From: Amoeboaphelidium occidentale
Lineage: Eukaryota; Aphelidiomycota; Aphelidea
Length of the DNA: 64,000 nucleotides
Assembly: GCA_023515795.1 (NCBI GenBank)
Contig: JALGPX010000052.1
Span: 1 to 64,000, forward strand
Direction of reading: 5' to 3'
The notes under the pieces are model-generated. The model saw nothing but the letters and a program-made list of their open reading frames with translations, ran no database searches and had not been told where the DNA came from. How positions within the stretch are numbered: position 1 is the first letter of the stretch; each line of letters opens with the position of its first letter. Shown one piece after another: positions 60,483 through 64,000 of this stretch. Both the position numbers and the translations under genes were made by a program.

Positions 60483-62495
60483 CTATTTGTAACGCTCTTT
60501 GACTAATGTAACAACCTTTTGCAGTACTTCGGATCCAACTTTGGCTTCTGCTTGCTTTCTTGCTTCTGCGATCAAATCATCAGCCATGATATTATCTGGA
60601 GCATTTCCTTTCTCGTGATAGAACATGCACTCATAATTCAAATACTCGCCAACCTTATCATATTCACCTCCAAGCAAAAGGACTAGCGGCAGCATAAACA
60701 TTGAACTTCTGTAGATAAATTTCTGGATGTGATCCTCAGTTCTGTAACTCAAAGCTACATTATCCAAACATTTCCTCAACAGCTTATTAAACATCTGAAA
60801 AGAAGCATCATCCATGTGCGCCTTAGCCCGAAAGATTGTTGCATGAGCCACAGATCTACCTAATGATAAGCCCACTTTAACATCTTGATTTGCAAACTGC
60901 AACTTGCTCTCTTCCAAAATGTCACTACTAACGATTCGAGTATCTTGCTGTAGGAGCCTACGATACACGATTTGCAACAGTATGCAACATGGTAGTAATG
61001 GATCTCGGCGCGTAATTCCAGTTACTTCTTCCAATACAGTTTGCAATAACGTCAAGAGTTTCTCAAACCAGTCATAACTCTTGTCCCCAAGAATCCTTTT
61101 AGATTCATCATTAGGAGATGCCAGGTCAAGAATCAGAGGATTTGAAGTAACAGTAGGAAACATAATGTGTATGATATGTTGTTCTCGATGAACAAATAGA
61201 ATTGAAGGACTAGCTGCTTGCTGGCGTCCAGATTCTTTCTGATGACTAGTAAATACATGATGGGCTTCAAGATATGCCTTTACAGTTTCTGAGCTGACAG
61301 AACGTTTTCCTGTAATGATGAAGTGAGTAATGTCATCAATTAAGTGACTAGGAGCTCCAGCAGAAACAGCAACATTTCTTGCGTGAAGTTTCATGTGGCC
61401 ATCATAAATAGTTCCAGTCGCAATTGCTCTCAAAGCAGCAAAGTTACATGCTAATCCGACACAAGCAGCGCAATATCTCAAACCTTTCGGAGTCAGATTC
61501 TGTGAAATCAAACCTAAGCAATGCTTGATTGCAGGATTAGATTTAATACTTCCTCCAACTGTAGCCATTTGAAATCCAGCTTTAAGCTCTCCATGAAAGA
61601 CTCCATCTTTGATATAGTACTCCGTTAGAGGCTGATCGCTTGTAAGACTAGCGTGAATGGCTCGATAATCTTGTCCAGTTGCCAAAGCTACAGCAGATAT
61701 TCCATTCATAATACCTTTGTTATGTGTCATTGCTCGTTTAGAATCACGTTTAGCCCAATTATACAATCTTATTATTCCTTCACAAACTTCTTCGCCACTT
61801 TTACCCTTGTAAGCCATATCACTAACGTTCACACTAAATCTAGCTATCGTTACAAGTGGACAATGATTAGAGCAAATTCCATAGCTCTGGACGCCAAGCA
61901 AAGAGCAGAGTATTGATGCTATTTTGGTGCTAATGTTACTTCCCATTGCATGACAACAATTGATCAGAATGTTTACGACGACATCACTATCAATCTGCTC
62001 ATAATCAATTCCTATGATACCACCTCCTCTTTGGACAATAGATGGTATAGATTCCTCTAACTTTCCTTTTATGTCGTCATTATTGCCAAGCATACGCTTT
62101 AAAGTTTCAACCGAGATATCAGGAACCATAACTTGAGCCATACAGACGTTTCCATCGAAATCTTTAAAGCCAGAGTATCCTTTCATATATTGATCACATT
62201 GAAACTCAAACCTTGAACATACATAACTAGCAGAAGCTACAACAGCAGCTTCTTCAGTACTTACAGGAACTGTGTACGGTACTCCATTGATACGAACTGA
62301 TGGAACAATAGAAAGAGGCAGCCCAATTACTGATACACAATTCTCTGTTATTATATTAGCCTGATCAACTGTCAAGGGTTGAATAGGAAACTCATCATCT
62401 TCGGTATTTGAGGCCAAATGTGGAAATATCAACTTTAACTGTGACTGCCTTTCCTTAACACTCTTCTTGTAGAATCCCAACCACTTAATATCCAT
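60483..62495 (-). CDS. HMG-CoA reductase, class II type, with C-terminal extension
   Basis: 670 residues without membrane anchors. The class II layout is clear: ENCVSVIGLPLSIVPS, VPVSTEEAAVVASAS (catalytic Glu near 81-82), HNKGIMNGISAVALATGQDY (Lys260, Asp276), ATVGGSIKSNPAIKHCLGL, and GHMKLHARNVAVSAGAP. The usual fungal enzyme is class I with membrane helices, so this is atypical; it may be an old transfer or a retained ancient form. After about residue 420 comes a further 250-residue domain (SYDWFEKLLTLLQTVLEE; KVGLSLGRSVAHATIFRAKA) that I do not recognise. Cofactor and direction of reaction are not predictable here. Confidence 0.85.
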   Translation of the reverse strand: MDIKWLGFYKKSVKERQSQLKLIFPHLASNTEDDEFPIQPLTVDQANIITENCVSVIGLPLSIVPSVRINGVPYTVPVSTEEAAVVASASYVCSRFEFQCDQYMKGYSGFKDFDGNVCMAQVMVPDISVETLKRMLGNNDDIKGKLEESIPSIVQRGGGIIGIDYEQIDSDVVVNILINCCHAMGSNISTKIASILCSLLGVQSYGICSNHCPLVTIARFSVNVSDMAYKGKSGEEVCEGIIRLYNWAKRDSKRAMTHNKGIMNGISAVALATGQDYRAIHASLTSDQPLTEYYIKDGVFHGELKAGFQMATVGGSIKSNPAIKHCLGLISQNLTPKGLRYCAACVGLACNFAALRAIATGTIYDGHMKLHARNVAVSAGAPSHLIDDITHFIITGKRSVSSETVKAYLEAHHVFTSHQKESGRQQAASPSILFVHREQHIIHIMFPTVTSNPLILDLASPNDESKRILGDKSYDWFEKLLTLLQTVLEEVTGITRRDPLLPCCILLQIVYRRLLQQDTRIVSSDILEESKLQFANQDVKVGLSLGRSVAHATIFRAKAHMDDASFQMFNKLLRKCLDNVALSYRTEDHIQKFIYRSSMFMLPLVLLLGGEYDKVGEYLNYECMFYHEKGNAPDNIMADDLIAEARKQAEAKVGSEVLQKVVTLVKERYK

Positions 62496-62601
62496 GACGA
62501 CCTTATTTCCTGGGATGATATCACTCTCTGCTCTGAAGGTGAAACAAGAAGCGCAAAGGACCGATCACTTCCTAGCGAGCACCAAATTTTTCTTAAACCA
62601 A
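62496..62601. promoter_or_regulatory. Short bidirectional promoter region (HMG-CoA reductase / transportin)
   Basis: Only 106 bp separate the reductase ATG (62495, minus strand) and the likely transportin ATG (62602). An additional plus-strand ATG at 62494 shares the CATG palindrome with the reductase start; it is in frame with transportin but lies before its conserved region. Confidence 0.55.
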
Positions 62602-64000
62602 ATGAATCCGAATATGAACGGACAAATGAACCAATTTAACCCAAACAATAATGAACCCCTTCTTAAGGAAATACTAACGGCGCTTAATTTGGCGAACTCC
62701 CCGGACACAAAGACACAATTTGAAGTGCAAAAGGTTTTGCCTTGTTTACTAAAGGAAGAAATTACTAATTACCGTAGAAATTCAATGAACTAAACAAAGT
62801 TCCGGACTTTCCTTTATATCTTCTATACATTTGCATGAGCCCATCTGTCGCAACCGAAAGCGCTCGCGCAATGAGTGGCCTGATGCTGAAGAACAATTTG
62901 AAATCATCGCAGACTTTGACTCAACAAACGCTGAACTTTGTAAAGTCGAATATTCTGGAGGGGCTGAAGGATACTTCCCATTTGATAAGGGCCACTGTTG
63001 GTTCCATCGTTGCTGTGTTGATCCAGCGTATCGGAATTTTGCAGTGGAAAGAATTGTTGCCTCAATTGCTGCAGCTTTTGCAGAGTTCTGTTAATTTACA
63101 GGATCAACAGCAACAGCAGCTGGTCCAGGAAGGTTGTTTGAGTTGTTTAGAAAAGGTCTTTGAGGATTGTGGCACTGTTCTGTCCAGGGTTGATATTTCT
63201 CCATTCATTCCGATTCTTCTTAGTATGGCTTCATCTGATGGTCCAAGCACATCTTCAGTTTTGAGGATCAGAATGTACTCTTTGAAATGTTTATCGCTTC
63301 TGGTACAAAATGAAATTCCAGCCGTGTTCCCGCTGATGAAGGAGTATGTTCAGTGTTTGTTTAAGTTGGCATCAAATGCTCACGGAGATATTCGTGTTCT
63401 AGTATGTAAATCGTTTGTGTGTCTTGTCGATGTATATCCTGAAGTAATTGTACAGAACTTGCAGCCTTTAGCGCAGTTTTTGCTTCACTCTATGGTGCCA
63501 TCTGATGACAATAACAATTACGATGAATCTGTTTCATTGGAGGCCTGTGAAGTATGGCTTGCTTGTGCAGAAAAAGAGGAACTTATTCAAGTTATGACAC
63601 CTATTCTACCGATGCTTATTCCCACATTGCTAAAGTGTATGGTTTACAGTGACTACGATTTGGCTATTTTGGCTTCTGATGACAGCAACGATGACGATAA
63701 CATCAAACCAAGACATTTAAAGTCAAAAGTTCATGAGACTGGAAGAGAAGACGGAGAAGTTGATGAGGATGACGACGACGATGAAGATGGTGTTGATGAT
63801 GTTTACGCTGAATGGAACTTAAGAAAGTGTTCTGCTGCTACATTAGATGTTTTGTCAACAATGTTTGGAAATGAAATCCTGCCTGCGCTTCTTCCTATTT
63901 TAAATGAAAGCTTAATGAATACTGAATGGAAGTATCGCGAAGCTGGTGTTTTGGCACTTGGAGCTATTGCTGAGGGTTGCATGTCTGGTATTGTTCAGCA
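62602..64000 (+). CDS. Transportin (karyopherin beta-2), 3' end outside window
   Basis: Nuclear import receptor for PY-NLS cargo. A 44-nt intron (62734-62777) joins QFEVQK to KFNELNKVPDFPLYLLYICM, after which the frame is open to the window end, about 451 residues in all. HEAT-repeat pattern throughout: MSGLMLKNNLK, HLIRATVGSIVAVL, and ILPMLIPTLLKCMVYSDYDL followed by an acidic loop (DEDDDDDEDGVDD). WNLRKCSAATLDVLS and REAGVLALGAIAEGCMSG match the transportin core. The acidic loop is the one that releases cargo on RanGTP binding. Confidence 0.93.

Noticed and set aside
62494-62601. Transportin start at the ATG overlapping the reductase start
   Set aside because: The added 36 residues have no family similarity and would force overlapping start codons; ATG 62602 precedes the conserved region.

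Overview
The window is compact eukaryotic nuclear DNA using the standard code. It is AT-leaning, with tightly spaced genes on both strands. Most genes have no intron; the others carry very small GT-AG introns of 34-52 nt, ten of which I could place by restoring family-conserved protein sequence and an intact frame. Tricalbin, P4 flippase, NDT80/PhoG-like factor, epsin, ERdj, transportin, SNAPC3 and BUD31 homologues point to a fungus or close relative. The small introns, the many secreted proteins and kinases, a class II HMG-CoA reductase and Fanzor elements suggest an early-diverging lineage (chytrid, rozellid or aphelid grade). The species cannot be fixed from the window alone.

Layout. 1-8.8 kb is mobile-element territory: a Fanzor (eukaryotic TnpB-like RNA-guided nuclease) gene that looks intact as far as visible and runs off the left edge, a decayed Fanzor copy, a third inverted Fanzor fragment, a piggyBac transposase broken by one stop, and the start of a second transposase. 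9-18 kb holds a P4-ATPase lipid flippase, tafazzin-like acyltransferase, ABCG transporter and DEDD exonuclease. 18.5-20.6 kb is a cluster of small secreted proteins. 20.7-31.4 kb holds an ER J-protein, a six-C2 tricalbin, an NDT80-like factor, an epsin and a SANT/Myb protein. 31.4-37.7 kb has two tandem CLC chloride transporters. 37.7-42.4 kb is a mitochondrial-function cluster (COX10, a predicted mitochondrial protein, bL32m, MTG1) full of trinucleotide repeats. 42.4-46.4 kb has two unknown proteins, SNAPC3 and BUD31. 46.5-48 kb is a second cluster of the small secreted family, inverted relative to the first. 48.4-64 kb holds an AIP-like FKBP/TPR protein, two signal-peptide-bearing kinases, a large membrane protein, GH47 mannosidase, a ZIP transporter, an EXORDIUM-like membrane protein, class II HMG-CoA reductase and the start of transportin.

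Genes with related jobs: secretory and membrane traffic (flippase, tricalbin, epsin, ER mannosidase, ERdj, CLCs); mitochondria (tafazzin, COX10, bL32m, MTG1); nuclear RNA and import (SNAPC3, BUD31, transportin).

Every N run (1489, 8426, 18233-18252, 29626-29646, 34384, 39513, 41947) separates two near-identical direct copies of 122-384 bp. These look like contig ends that overlap but were not merged, so gene models crossing them carry artificial duplications. The most novel biology here is the SPPSPLIGAP family of secreted mini-proteins with its shared promoter layout, then the Fanzor cluster, then the paired secreted kinases.
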